DNA of 64,000 nucleotides from Flavobacteriales bacterium (lineage in GTDB: Bacteria; Bacteroidota; Bacteroidia; Flavobacteriales_F; PHOS-HE28), in assembly GCA_019912395.1 (NCBI GenBank), contig JAIOIH010000040.1:62001-126000 (forward strand), read 5' to 3'. The position numbers and the translations under genes are program-made. The notes beneath the pieces were generated by a model. That model had not been told where the DNA came from and did not search any database. It worked only from the letters and a program-made list of their open reading frames with translations. Every line of letters starts with the position of its first letter. Position 1 is the stretch's first letter. This document shows, piece by piece, positions 8,754 to 17,044 of the stretch.

Positions 8754-9599
8754 GTGATACGCTCCATTCTCCTTCTTGTTCTCCTTGCTCCGGCATTGCT
8801 CTTCGGCCAGGTAGCCGGGGGAAGCAACTATGCGAGCCTGACAGGCCACTTACGAGCGCTCGGTACCGGCAACGATGCGGCCCGCGATAGCGCCAGCGCC
8901 CTGCTGAAGCATGAACTGGGCTTGATCCTGGATTCCGACAGCGCCTTTACCGCCACCTTCGCCGATGTGCCGATCAGCCGCGTGGACGCCCCCGATGGTG
9001 ACTTCCGCCTGTTCACATGGAACGTGCGGCACAGCGACGGTTCCTTCCTGTATGAAGGATTTCTGCTGGTGAAGAAGGGCAGCAAGCACAACCTCTACGA
9101 GCTGCGGGACATGACGGACCACATCACCAAACCCGCGACGGCGCAGCTCAGTCCGGAGAATTGGTACGGTGCGGTGTATTACGAAGTGATCCCGGTGCAG
9201 CGCGGCAGCAAGACCTATTACACGCTGCTGGGCTGGAAAGGCTACAGCACGGTGGAGACGCGCAAGGTGATCGATGTGCTCAGCCTCGGCGGCTCCATGC
9301 CGAAGTTCGGTGCTCCCCTGTTCCCATCCGGCAGGCATCGGAACCAGCGGGAGGTCTTCGGCTTTACCGCACAAGGGAGCATGCAACTGAAGTGGATGCC
9401 GGCGCGCAAGGCGATCGTCATGGACCACCTCTCTCCCACCCGGCCCGAGTTCGCTGGCCAACCCGCCTTCATGGCCCCGGACTTTTCCTTCGACAGCTAT
9501 ACGTGGGACAAGGACCACTGGCGCTTGGACCGGGACATTGACCTGCGCGAGACCGGCAAGAGCAAGCCGTACAACGCGCCGCCCAAGGAGGAGCGATAA
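8754..9599 (+). CDS. Secreted protein of unknown function
   Basis: 281 residues from a GTG start that gives a clean signal peptide (MIRSILLLVLLAPALLFGQ). The alternative ATG at 8712 adds a polar leader upstream of a promoter element and was rejected. The mature part is mostly polar beta-rich sequence with aromatic pairs such as SPENWYGAVYYEVIPVQ and TYYTLLGWKGY. No catalytic motif, sorting domain or lipobox is visible. It resembles lone periplasmic or surface proteins common in this phylum, but I do not recognise a named family. It is flanked by a divergent GH3-fusion gene and the repeat-rich gap at 9600-9952. Confidence 0.75.
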   Translation: MIRSILLLVLLAPALLFGQVAGGSNYASLTGHLRALGTGNDAARDSASALLKHELGLILDSDSAFTATFADVPISRVDAPDGDFRLFTWNVRHSDGSFLYEGFLLVKKGSKHNLYELRDMTDHITKPATAQLSPENWYGAVYYEVIPVQRGSKTYYTLLGWKGYSTVETRKVIDVLSLGGSMPKFGAPLFPSGRHRNQREVFGFTAQGSMQLKWMPARKAIVMDHLSPTRPEFAGQPAFMAPDFSFDSYTWDKDHWRLDRDIDLRETGKSKPYNAPPKEER

Positions 9600-9618
9600 G
9601 GGTTCATTTGAGAGGTCA

Positions 9619-9736
9619 TCATGTCGAGCGTCAGAGGGTTGTCATGTCGAGCGCAGACGAGACACGACAACCCTCCCGTTAAATGCAGGACCCTTCAAGC
9701 ACTGGAATGTCCTTCTCGACTGGCGCTCGAAGTGAC
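9619..9736. repeat. Three copies of a GTCATGTCGAGCG-type intergenic repeat
   Basis: Copies TCATGTCGAGCG (9619-9630) and GTCATGTCGAGCG (9641-9653) are direct. CGCTCGAAGTGAC (9724-9736) is an inverted copy with two mismatches. The middle copy sits inside a perfect 10-bp inverted repeat (9634-9643 with 9666-9675). From memory, similar TGTCATTTCGAGCG words are abundant between genes of many environmental bacteria. Whether they are REP-like mobile elements is inference. Confidence 0.55.
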
Positions 9737-9805
9737 AGGACTCTTTACGTGCGGTCCATTTCCGGTTGCCACGACAACCCCCAGTGAGTCGTTACTGCTC
9801 CCTCA

Positions 9806-9830
9806 GTCTCACGAAGTGGACCCTGATGCC
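9806..9830 (+). repeat. 25-base dispersed repeat, second copy of the word at 3598-3622
   Basis: The bases at 9806-9830 match 3598-3622 with two substitutions (GTCTCACGAAGTGGACC versus GTCTCACGTAGTGGACC for the first 17). Both copies lie between genes and next to a CATCAAGG hairpin, so the two regions share an element. Confidence 0.55.
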
Positions 9831-9839
9831 CCGTGGAAA

Positions 9840-9873
9840 CATCAAGGTCTCCGCGAAGAGCGGAACCTTGATG
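9840..9873 (+). repeat. Long stem-loop (CATCAAGGT / ACCTTGATG with inner TCCGC / GCGGA stem)
   Basis: The outer 9-bp arms (9840-9848 and 9865-9873) and inner 5-bp arms (9850-9854 and 9860-9864) can pair with one bulged base and a five-base loop. The outer arms repeat those of the hairpin at 3591-3620. It ends 80 bases before the metallopeptidase ATG. Confidence 0.5.
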
Positions 9874-9901
9874 GAGCAAAAGACAGGAAAGCTCCACGCC
9901 A

Positions 9902-9909
9902 TACCTTTA
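9902..9909 (+). promoter_or_regulatory. Candidate -7 element (TACCTTTA) of the M4 peptidase gene
   Basis: One mismatch to TAnnTTTG, 43 bases before the chosen ATG. No good -33 TTG at normal spacing. Confidence 0.35.
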
Positions 9910-9952
9910 CTTCGCGTGGCCCCGATCCAAATTGCATCCATCCCGAACCAAC

Positions 9953-12900
9953 ATGAATTCCACTTTATCCAGAAGGCTACTGCTATTGATCCTGTTCGCT
10001 GGATCGTTGTTCTCCACCGGTCTTTTTGCCCAGCAGATCGCCTCCTCCACACGGCACGGAGCAAGTGAACTTCCGGATCGCATCACCTTCCATGAGGGCA
10101 TGACCGCCACCGCACTGGTACCTGTGCTGGAACAGGAGCTCGGCTGGCCGAAGGCTTACGGTCTCCATCCCAAAGGCCGACCGATCGAGGACAAGCTGGG
10201 CTGGACCCACCAGCGCTATCAGCAGCTCTATCAGGGCGTGCCGGTCTTTGGTGCCACCGTGGTGGTGCATGAACAGGAAGGCACTGTTCGATCGCTGAAC
10301 GGTGAACTGGCGATCGCGAGCACGGATGGCTCACCCACGCCCTCACTTTCCCCCGAGGCCGTGCTGGAAGCCGCCAAGCGATCCGTGGGTGCGCGATCCT
10401 ACATGTGGGAATCGCCCGAGATGGAGGCCTTCATCAAAAGGGAACGGAACGATCCGCTGGCCACGTTCCGCCCTGCACCGGAGCTGGTGTACTATCCGGT
10501 CGCATTCCCCCGGCTGGACGGGCAGATGCGCTTGGCGTACAAGCTGGACATCTATGCCATGGCACCGCGCTCGCGGCAGTATGTGCTGGTGGACGCGCTC
10601 AACGGCGAGGTGCTCAACACCATCTCGCGGATCCACGACATCAATGAGCCGGGCACCGCGCAGACGGCCTATAGCGGCACCCGCCCCATCATCACGTACC
10701 GCCCAGCGGCCAGCGGACCCTACGAACTGAAGGACCTTTCGCGCGGTGCCGGCATCATCACCTACGATTGCCAGAATACTGCGGACTACACCACGGCGGT
10801 GGTGCCCACGAGCCTTACGAACGACTGGGACTTGGGCAGCCTCTACGCCAACTCCATCCTGGACGCGCACTGGGGCACCGAGCAGACCTACGACTACTAC
10901 CTGGACGAACACAACTGGGACTCCTTCGACAACGAGGGTTCGCCGATGCTCAGCTATGCCCACTTCAACTTGATCGCCTATGGCTACCCCAGCAACAACA
11001 ACGCCTTTTGGGACGGTGAGCGGATGACCTACGGCGACGGCAACGGAACCAGCATGAACCCGCTCACCGCCATCGATGTGGCGGGGCACGAGATCACCCA
11101 TGGGGTAACGGAGTTTTCCGCCGGGCTGGTGTATCAGGATGAACCCGGTGCCCTGAACGAGAGCTTCAGCGATATCATGGGCAGCTGCATTGAATTCTTC
11201 GCCAAGCCGGAGGGCTTTTCCTGGATGCTGGGCAACGACATGAGCATCTCGGGCAGCGGCTTCCGCAACATGAGCGACCCCAACCTGTACGGCGATCCCG
11301 ATACCTACCACGGCAACTTCTGGGTGTTCGATGGCTCGGACAATGGCGGTGTACATACCAACAGCGGCGTGCAGAACTACTGGTTCTACCTGCTCACCGA
11401 GGGAGGCTCGGGCACCAACGACAACGGCGATGCATACAGTGTGCAGGGCATCGGCTTTGCCGATGCCGGGGCCATTGCCTTCCGCAACTTGACCGTCTAC
11501 CTGAACGTCAACTCGGACTATGCCGATGCCCGCGCGGGTGCCGTTCAAGCCGCCACCGACCTCTTCGGGGGGTGCTCCCCACAGGTGGTCGCCACCACCA
11601 ATGCATGGTATGCCGTGGGAGTGGGCCCCGCCTTCAACGATGCGGTGGTGGCCGGCTTCAGCGCCTCTTCCAACTACAGCTGCGAGGTTCCCGCGACCGT
11701 CCAGTTCACCAATACATCACTGAATGCCAGCACCTATCTGTGGGACCTGGGGGATGGCAACTCCAGCACCAGCGCGTCCCCGTCGCACACCTACGATGCG
11801 GTGGGCAGCTACACGGTCACCCTGGTCGCCACCGGCTCCACCGTGTGCAATACCACCGACACCCTGATCGCCCTGCAACCCATCGTGGTGGAGGACGATG
11901 GTGCCCTTGCCCCGGCGGCCTGCCAGCCTGCGGCAACGAGCCCCCCCTCCGATGCCGGCATCTTCGACTTCTCGTTCGCCGATATCCAGAAGTCCAGCAC
12001 CGGCGCGGTGGACGGCTACCAGGACTTCAGCTGCGAACAGGTCGCCGGGATCACCGAGGGGCTGAGCTATCCCTTGAACGTGATCCTGCACATCCCGGGC
12101 TATATCGCCCTGTGGATCGACCTCGATGATGACGGCGACTTCACGCCTGCGGAAATGGCGTACGCCTCCAACGGGGAGAGCATGGTCCACAACGCGGACG
12201 TGATCATTCCCGCACCCTCGGTGTTCGATGCCCGCCTGCGCATGCGGGTGATCGCGAGCACCCAGCCCATCACCTCGGCCTGCGCGGCAACCGGTGGGCA
12301 GGCGGAGGACTATTCCGTGCGGATCGGGGACAATACGGCGGCTCCCATCGCGGCCTTCACCGCAGATCCCGTCACGGTGCTCATCGGCTCGTCGGTCTCC
12401 TTCCAGGACCTGTCGCTGAACGTGCCCACCACGTGGGAATGGACGTTCGCGGGCGGTGACATCACGGCTTCCGCACAGCAGGCCCCGCAGGTGCAATACG
12501 CCACCGTGGGTGACTATGACGTGCAATTGATCGTCACGAACGCACATGGCAGCGATACGCTGCTCATCCCGGCGTTCATCCACGTGGTGAACTCCTTCAA
12601 CCTGTGCCAGGTGACAAGCACCACCGCTGCCACGGGCACCTTCCACGATACCGGCGGCGCCAATGGAAATTACAGTAATAACGAGACCTGCACCTTGCTG
12701 ATCGCACCCCCGTGCGCCGCGAGCGTCACGGTAACGTTCCATGCCTTCAACACGGAGAGCAACTGGGACTTCCTGCGCTTTTATGACGGCCCCAACGAGG
12801 CGGCACCTTCCCTCGGGCAGTTCAGTGGCAGCACCATCCCGGCGTCCTTCACCACCTCGGGAGGCCATTTGTTCGTGAAGTGGACCTCGGACCAATCCGT

Positions 12901-14683
12901 GAACAGGAGCGGGTTCGAGGTGGAATGGACCTCGCAGACCGGTTCCGAGGAGCCGATCACCGCGATCGCTTCCGCCGACGACCTCACCCCTGCCTTTGGC
13001 CAAGCCGTACAGTTCTCGGACAACAGCTTGGAAACCCCTTCAGCTTGGACATGGGACCTCGCGGATGGTACCACCAGCACCGAGCAGAACCCGATGCACG
13101 TCTACCTCACCAGCGGCCCTAAGACCGTGGTGCTCACCGCCAGCAACTGCGTGAGCACGGATACGGACACCTTGCACGTGCTGGTGGGTGAGCCCGGAGC
13201 GATCACACTGGCAACGGACACCCTGTACCTCGTCGGCAACACATGCACGGACAGCACGTACGGCAGCTTCAGCATACACAACAGCGGGAACGGTCCGTTG
13301 GCCTGGAGCTTGGGAAGCCGCTTGGACGACACCTTCGAGGGGGCCAACATCAACCCCGTGCTCTGGACGTCCTCCACCGGAGTGAGCTCAAGCGATTGCG
13401 GTGCCCACACCGGGACCCGCTCCCATCGCTTCTCCATGGACGGCATCCGTACGATCGTGACCCTCCCCTTGAACATCTTGCCGAACAGCCATTTCACCTT
13501 CTACCTCAAGTATGGCACCGGCGGATCGTGCGAGACCGTGGAGGCTGGCGAGTACGTCGTGATCGAGTATTCGTTGAACGGCACCACCTGGAACCCCGTG
13601 GCGAGCTTCCCCGACCTGTCCGCCTACGCCGATTGGGCACTGGTGGATGCGGAGCTGCCCCCTGCCGCGGTCAACAGCCAGAGCCAGTTGCGCATTCGGC
13701 AGGTCGCGCATAGCGGTTTCTCCTATGATGTATGGGCCATCGACGACGTGTCCTTGCAGGTGGGATACGCCGGCCCCCTCACCGTTGCGCCCTCGGAAGG
13801 CACCATCGCTTCCCTTGACAGCACCGAAGTGGCCGTTTCCGTGAGCACCTCCTCCTATCCTCCCGGCACCCATCAAGAGGAACTGGAGATCCACTCCACC
13901 GACCCCGGCCAGCCCGTGGTGACGGTCCCCGTGGTGATCACCATTGCCGACATGCCCTGTGCCCAATTCGATTTCACCTATCAGGGAGGCTGCCAAGAGG
14001 TGGTGCAGTTCAACAATGCCACGGTCAACGATGCGGGCATCTGGCACTGGGACTTCGGCGACGGCAGCAGCTCCGATGAGCAGTCGCCCACGCACGCCTA
14101 CACGGCCATGGGCGATTACACCGTGACCCTCACGGCAGGCACGCCCCCCTTGAGCACCACGTACACCCAGGTGGTGCATGCCGATCCCGTCTCCGCGCAG
14201 ATCGCGCACTCCGACGCGGACGCAGGCAACGGCACGGTGGTATTCCAGCCCAATTCCAACGGTGCGGTCCAATGGTTGTGGGACTTCGGTGATGGAAGCA
14301 CCTCCACCGATGAGGTCCCCACGCACACCTACGCGGCATGGGGCGGGTACACGGTGATCCTGGCCGCATGGAACGCCTCGGGCTGCGCCGCTATGGACAC
14401 GGTAATGGTGCTGTACGGACCGGTGGGTATCGCGGAGCCGTCCCCGGATGCCGTAGCGGTACTGCCCAACCCGAGCCAAGGGCACTTCACGGTGCGCCTG
14501 AAAGGCATGGCCGGTCCGGTACGGGCCTGGATACTGGACGATACCGGGCGGATGGTTTCCGGCGAGCAGCTCCTGCACAACGGCGACAACGCGATGGACA
14601 TCAGCGGGCTGGCCGATGGCATGTACATCCTGCGGCTAAGGCTGGGTGATGCATGGCAGCATGTGCGGATCAGCAAGCAATAG
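9953..14683 (+). CDS. Giant secreted M4 (thermolysin-family) metallopeptidase with PKD, GEVED, CUB-like and T9SS sorting domains
   Basis: 1576 residues. After the signal peptide (MNSTLSRRLLLLILFAGSLF) come a FTP/PepSY-like propeptide (about 40-230) and the peptidase. Zinc ligands are His379 and His383 in HEITH and Glu403 in NESFSD, with Glu380 as catalytic base, the exact thermolysin spacing. Then follow a PKD repeat (WDLGDGNSS), a GEVED domain (WIDLDDDGDFTPAE), another PKD (WEWTFAGG), a CUB-like segment (NWDFLRFYDGPNE), a PKD (WDLADGTTS), a jelly-roll segment (DDTFEGANINPVLW) and two PKD repeats. A type A T9SS sorting domain (LPNPSQGHFTVRL) ends the protein. It should be exported across the outer membrane and act on extracellular protein. 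The ATG at 9953 was preferred over 9932 because it directly precedes the signal peptide. Confidence 0.92.
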   Translation: MNSTLSRRLLLLILFAGSLFSTGLFAQQIASSTRHGASELPDRITFHEGMTATALVPVLEQELGWPKAYGLHPKGRPIEDKLGWTHQRYQQLYQGVPVFGATVVVHEQEGTVRSLNGELAIASTDGSPTPSLSPEAVLEAAKRSVGARSYMWESPEMEAFIKRERNDPLATFRPAPELVYYPVAFPRLDGQMRLAYKLDIYAMAPRSRQYVLVDALNGEVLNTISRIHDINEPGTAQTAYSGTRPIITYRPAASGPYELKDLSRGAGIITYDCQNTADYTTAVVPTSLTNDWDLGSLYANSILDAHWGTEQTYDYYLDEHNWDSFDNEGSPMLSYAHFNLIAYGYPSNNNAFWDGERMTYGDGNGTSMNPLTAIDVAGHEITHGVTEFSAGLVYQDEPGALNESFSDIMGSCIEFFAKPEGFSWMLGNDMSISGSGFRNMSDPNLYGDPDTYHGNFWVFDGSDNGGVHTNSGVQNYWFYLLTEGGSGTNDNGDAYSVQGIGFADAGAIAFRNLTVYLNVNSDYADARAGAVQAATDLFGGCSPQVVATTNAWYAVGVGPAFNDAVVAGFSASSNYSCEVPATVQFTNTSLNASTYLWDLGDGNSSTSASPSHTYDAVGSYTVTLVATGSTVCNTTDTLIALQPIVVEDDGALAPAACQPAATSPPSDAGIFDFSFADIQKSSTGAVDGYQDFSCEQVAGITEGLSYPLNVILHIPGYIALWIDLDDDGDFTPAEMAYASNGESMVHNADVIIPAPSVFDARLRMRVIASTQPITSACAATGGQAEDYSVRIGDNTAAPIAAFTADPVTVLIGSSVSFQDLSLNVPTTWEWTFAGGDITASAQQAPQVQYATVGDYDVQLIVTNAHGSDTLLIPAFIHVVNSFNLCQVTSTTAATGTFHDTGGANGNYSNNETCTLLIAPPCAASVTVTFHAFNTESNWDFLRFYDGPNEAAPSLGQFSGSTIPASFTTSGGHLFVKWTSDQSVNRSGFEVEWTSQTGSEEPITAIASADDLTPAFGQAVQFSDNSLETPSAWTWDLADGTTSTEQNPMHVYLTSGPKTVVLTASNCVSTDTDTLHVLVGEPGAITLATDTLYLVGNTCTDSTYGSFSIHNSGNGPLAWSLGSRLDDTFEGANINPVLWTSSTGVSSSDCGAHTGTRSHRFSMDGIRTIVTLPLNILPNSHFTFYLKYGTGGSCETVEAGEYVVIEYSLNGTTWNPVASFPDLSAYADWALVDAELPPAAVNSQSQLRIRQVAHSGFSYDVWAIDDVSLQVGYAGPLTVAPSEGTIASLDSTEVAVSVSTSSYPPGTHQEELEIHSTDPGQPVVTVPVVITIADMPCAQFDFTYQGGCQEVVQFNNATVNDAGIWHWDFGDGSSSDEQSPTHAYTAMGDYTVTLTAGTPPLSTTYTQVVHADPVSAQIAHSDADAGNGTVVFQPNSNGAVQWLWDFGDGSTSTDEVPTHTYAAWGGYTVILAAWNASGCAAMDTVMVLYGPVGIAEPSPDAVAVLPNPSQGHFTVRLKGMAGPVRAWILDDTGRMVSGEQLLHNGDNAMDISGLADGMYILRLRLGDAWQHVRISKQ

Positions 14684-14836
14684 ACGACCGCAAAGGATGG
14701 CCCTTCGGCTATAGTGGAAGGAGCCGCTCGGGATCGCGTTGTGCCATGGTGAAATGGAGAGGGCAGAGCGGTTTGCCGATCGGGGTTGCACCTTTTGGGT
14801 CGGAAAATCGCCAAGCCATGCCGTACTTCGCAGGCG

Positions 14837-16111
14837 ATGGAAGGAAGACGGCTATTGATCAAGAACGCGAAGGCACTGGTGGGCACGCATGCCGCCGGGG
14901 TGGAGCGCGTGGCAGGGGCCGCGATGCGTGAACTGCCGCAGGTGGAACAAGGCTGGCTGATGGCGGAGAACGGCATCATCACTGCCATGGGCAACGATGC
15001 GGATTGGCCCGGCATCACGGACTGGAACGGCCTGGAGGTGATCGATGCCACGGACCGCTATGTGCTGCCCGGCTGGTGCGATCCCCATACGCACACCGTG
15101 TTCGCCGCTTCACGGGAAGGCGAGTTCGTGGACCGCATCAACGGCTTGGGCTACCAGGAGATCGCCGCGAAGGGAGGCGGCATCCTCAACAGCGCGGCGA
15201 AGTTGCGGGCGATGAGCGAGGAGGAGCTCTACACGCAGGCCAGGGCGCGCGTGGAGGAACTGATGCGCCAAGGCACCGTGGCCGTGGAGATCAAGAGCGG
15301 ATACGGCCTCACCACCGATAGCGAGCTGAAGATGCTGCGCGTGGCCAAGCGCCTGAAGGAGGAACTCCCCCTGCAAGTGCGCACCACCCTGCTGGCCGCC
15401 CATGCCATTCCCCCGGAATACAAGGCCGATCGCAACGGCTACATGGACCTGATCGTCCAAGAGATCATGCCGCGCGTGGCGGAGGAAGGCCTGGCGCAAT
15501 ACGTGGACTGCTTCTGCGAGACCAACTACTTCACCGTGGCCGAGATGGAACGCCTGTTGGAGGCCGGTGCGGAGCATGGCCTGCTGGGCAAGGTGCATGT
15601 GAACCAGTTCACCAGCATCGGCGGCATCCAAGCGGCCGTGGCGAAGGGTGCCTTGAGCGTGGACCATTTGGAAATCATGGAGGATGCGGACATCCAAGCG
15701 TTGACCGGCACGGCGGTGATCCCGACCCTGCTTCCCTCCTGCTCCTTCTTCCTCGGCATCCCCTACGGTCCGGCGCGGCGCCTGATCGAGGCCGGGCTTC
15801 CAGTAGCCTTGGCCACCGACTTCAACCCCGGCACCACGCCCAGCGGCAACATGAACTTCGTGGTGGCCTTGGGCTGCATCAAGTTGCGCATGCTTCCGGA
15901 AGAGGCCATCAATGCGGCCACCCTGAACGCCGCCGCCGCCATGGGACTGCAGAACGAATTGGGAAGCATCACCGTGGGCAAGCGGGCCAGCTTCATCATC
16001 ACCAAGGCCGTGCCCTCGTTGGCCTATCTGCCCTATGCCTTCGGCCAGGACCATATCGATACCGTGATCATTGATGGAAGGACCGTCCGAACCGGAGAAG
16101 CCACGGATTGA
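14837..16111 (+). CDS. hutI: Imidazolonepropionase
   Basis: 424 residues from the first ATG; an upstream TTG at 14786 adds sequence unlike the family. The amidohydrolase opens the imidazolone ring, giving N-formimino-L-glutamate, the third step of histidine degradation. Metal-binding motifs are visible: DPHTHTVF near residue 80, HAIPPEYK, VNQFTSIGG with VDHLE, and ATDFNPGT. The product is the substrate of FtcD, encoded 0.9 kb downstream. hutH and hutU, for the first two steps, are not in the window. The stop codon lies inside the start of the following CPBP gene, so the two are probably co-transcribed. Confidence 0.93.
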   Translation: MEGRRLLIKNAKALVGTHAAGVERVAGAAMRELPQVEQGWLMAENGIITAMGNDADWPGITDWNGLEVIDATDRYVLPGWCDPHTHTVFAASREGEFVDRINGLGYQEIAAKGGGILNSAAKLRAMSEEELYTQARARVEELMRQGTVAVEIKSGYGLTTDSELKMLRVAKRLKEELPLQVRTTLLAAHAIPPEYKADRNGYMDLIVQEIMPRVAEEGLAQYVDCFCETNYFTVAEMERLLEAGAEHGLLGKVHVNQFTSIGGIQAAVAKGALSVDHLEIMEDADIQALTGTAVIPTLLPSCSFFLGIPYGPARRLIEAGLPVALATDFNPGTTPSGNMNFVVALGCIKLRMLPEEAINAATLNAAAAMGLQNELGSITVGKRASFIITKAVPSLAYLPYAFGQDHIDTVIIDGRTVRTGEATD

Positions 16112-16868
16112 GCCCACACTGCTGAGGCCGCCGGGGCTGGAGATGGCGCGGGGACTGCTCTACTTCGCCTTCATCTTCATGAGCTTCATGTTCGTGCAGA
16201 TGGTCTTGCTCATCTGGCGGGTGATCGCGCTCACGCCCGAACTGGCCAAGGAGGGCTTCTCCATGGCCATGCTGGACACGCCCGCCTTCCAGGAGCGATG
16301 GGTGGTACTGGCGGCCAACGGCGATGTGCTCTCCGTGGTCAGCCTGCTCTCCGGGGCCGCTGGCATGGCCTTGCTGCTCGTGTTCACCATCCGCTGGAAG
16401 CGGGCCCGCACCGGCTTCTTCCTGGCCTTGGGGTTCCCTAAGCTCAAGTCCTTCCTGATGTGGACGGGATTCTTCATCCTGCTCTTCGCCGCACTGGAGG
16501 CCATCGCCATGTTCCTTCCGGAAATGAACAGCGTGTTCATGCAGAAGGTCCTCTCCTCGGTGACCAACTATCCGATGCTCATCCTGGGATTGGGCGTGAT
16601 GCCGGCGCTGTTCGAGGAATTCCTTTTGCGCGGCCTGCTCTATGGGTCGCTGCGGCACCTGATGGACAAACATGTGTCGACCGCCATCGTAGCGGGCGTC
16701 TTCACCGTGGTCCACCAGCAGTACGACTGGTACATCCTGTTGCTCTACGTGCTGCCCTTGGGCGTCTTCCTCGGATACGCCCGCGCCAATTCCGGCTCCA
16801 TCTGGACCAGCGTGTTCCTGCACATGCTCAACAATTGTGCAAGCATGGTGTTGCCGCATGGACAATGA
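16074..16868 (+). CDS. CPBP-family intramembrane glutamic endopeptidase
   Basis: 264 residues with about seven or eight hydrophobic segments. The CPBP (CAAX protease/Abi) motifs are present: EEFLLRGLLYGSL with the paired glutamates and arginine, TVVHQQYDWY, and HMLNNCAS near the C-terminus. The family cleaves substrates within the membrane; bacterial substrates are mostly unknown. The ATG at 16074 overlaps hutI by 38 bases; an internal ATG at 16143 is the alternative. It sits between two histidine-degradation genes, but nothing in the sequence ties it to that pathway. Confidence 0.85.
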   Translation: MEGPSEPEKPRIEPTLLRPPGLEMARGLLYFAFIFMSFMFVQMVLLIWRVIALTPELAKEGFSMAMLDTPAFQERWVVLAANGDVLSVVSLLSGAAGMALLLVFTIRWKRARTGFFLALGFPKLKSFLMWTGFFILLFAALEAIAMFLPEMNSVFMQKVLSSVTNYPMLILGLGVMPALFEEFLLRGLLYGSLRHLMDKHVSTAIVAGVFTVVHQQYDWYILLLYVLPLGVFLGYARANSGSIWTSVFLHMLNNCASMVLPHGQ

Positions 16869-16870
16869 GC

Positions 16871-16902
16871 GATCAGATGATCAGACGATCAGACGATCAG
16901 AA
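16871..16902 (+). repeat. Four tandem 8-base units (GATCAGAT/GATCAGAC)
   Basis: Four consecutive units beginning GATCAGA, starting two bases after the CPBP stop. A pyrimidine-rich tract (CTTTCATCTTTCATCC) follows at about 16970-17010. Simple repeats of this kind can change copy number by slippage; no function is evident. Confidence 0.6.
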
Positions 16903-17044
16903 AAATTGAATGCCTTTCTCCGAATGAAAGCTGGTGACGGTTGAACCGTTTCAGCCTTCCCGTTTCGTCTTTCATCTTTCATCCTTCCAGTTTCACCTTT
17001 CCGCCTTCATCTTTGTCCTCCATCCATACTAAGAACCCTTCCCC

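Larger units (their letters stand above)
9600..9952. other. Repeat-rich intergenic region, 353 bases
   Basis: No gene can be supported here; the short frames crossing it begin and end in repeats. It holds two direct and one inverted copy of a TCGAGCG-containing element, a 10-bp inverted repeat, a 25-base word shared with the 3.6-kb gap, a second CATCAAGG hairpin and a promoter-like box before the metallopeptidase gene. Each has its own entry. Confidence 0.7.

Noticed and set aside
11717-13003. 428-residue minus-strand frame inside the M4 peptidase gene
   Set aside because: Antisense shadow of PKD and GEVED repeats; no independent evidence.
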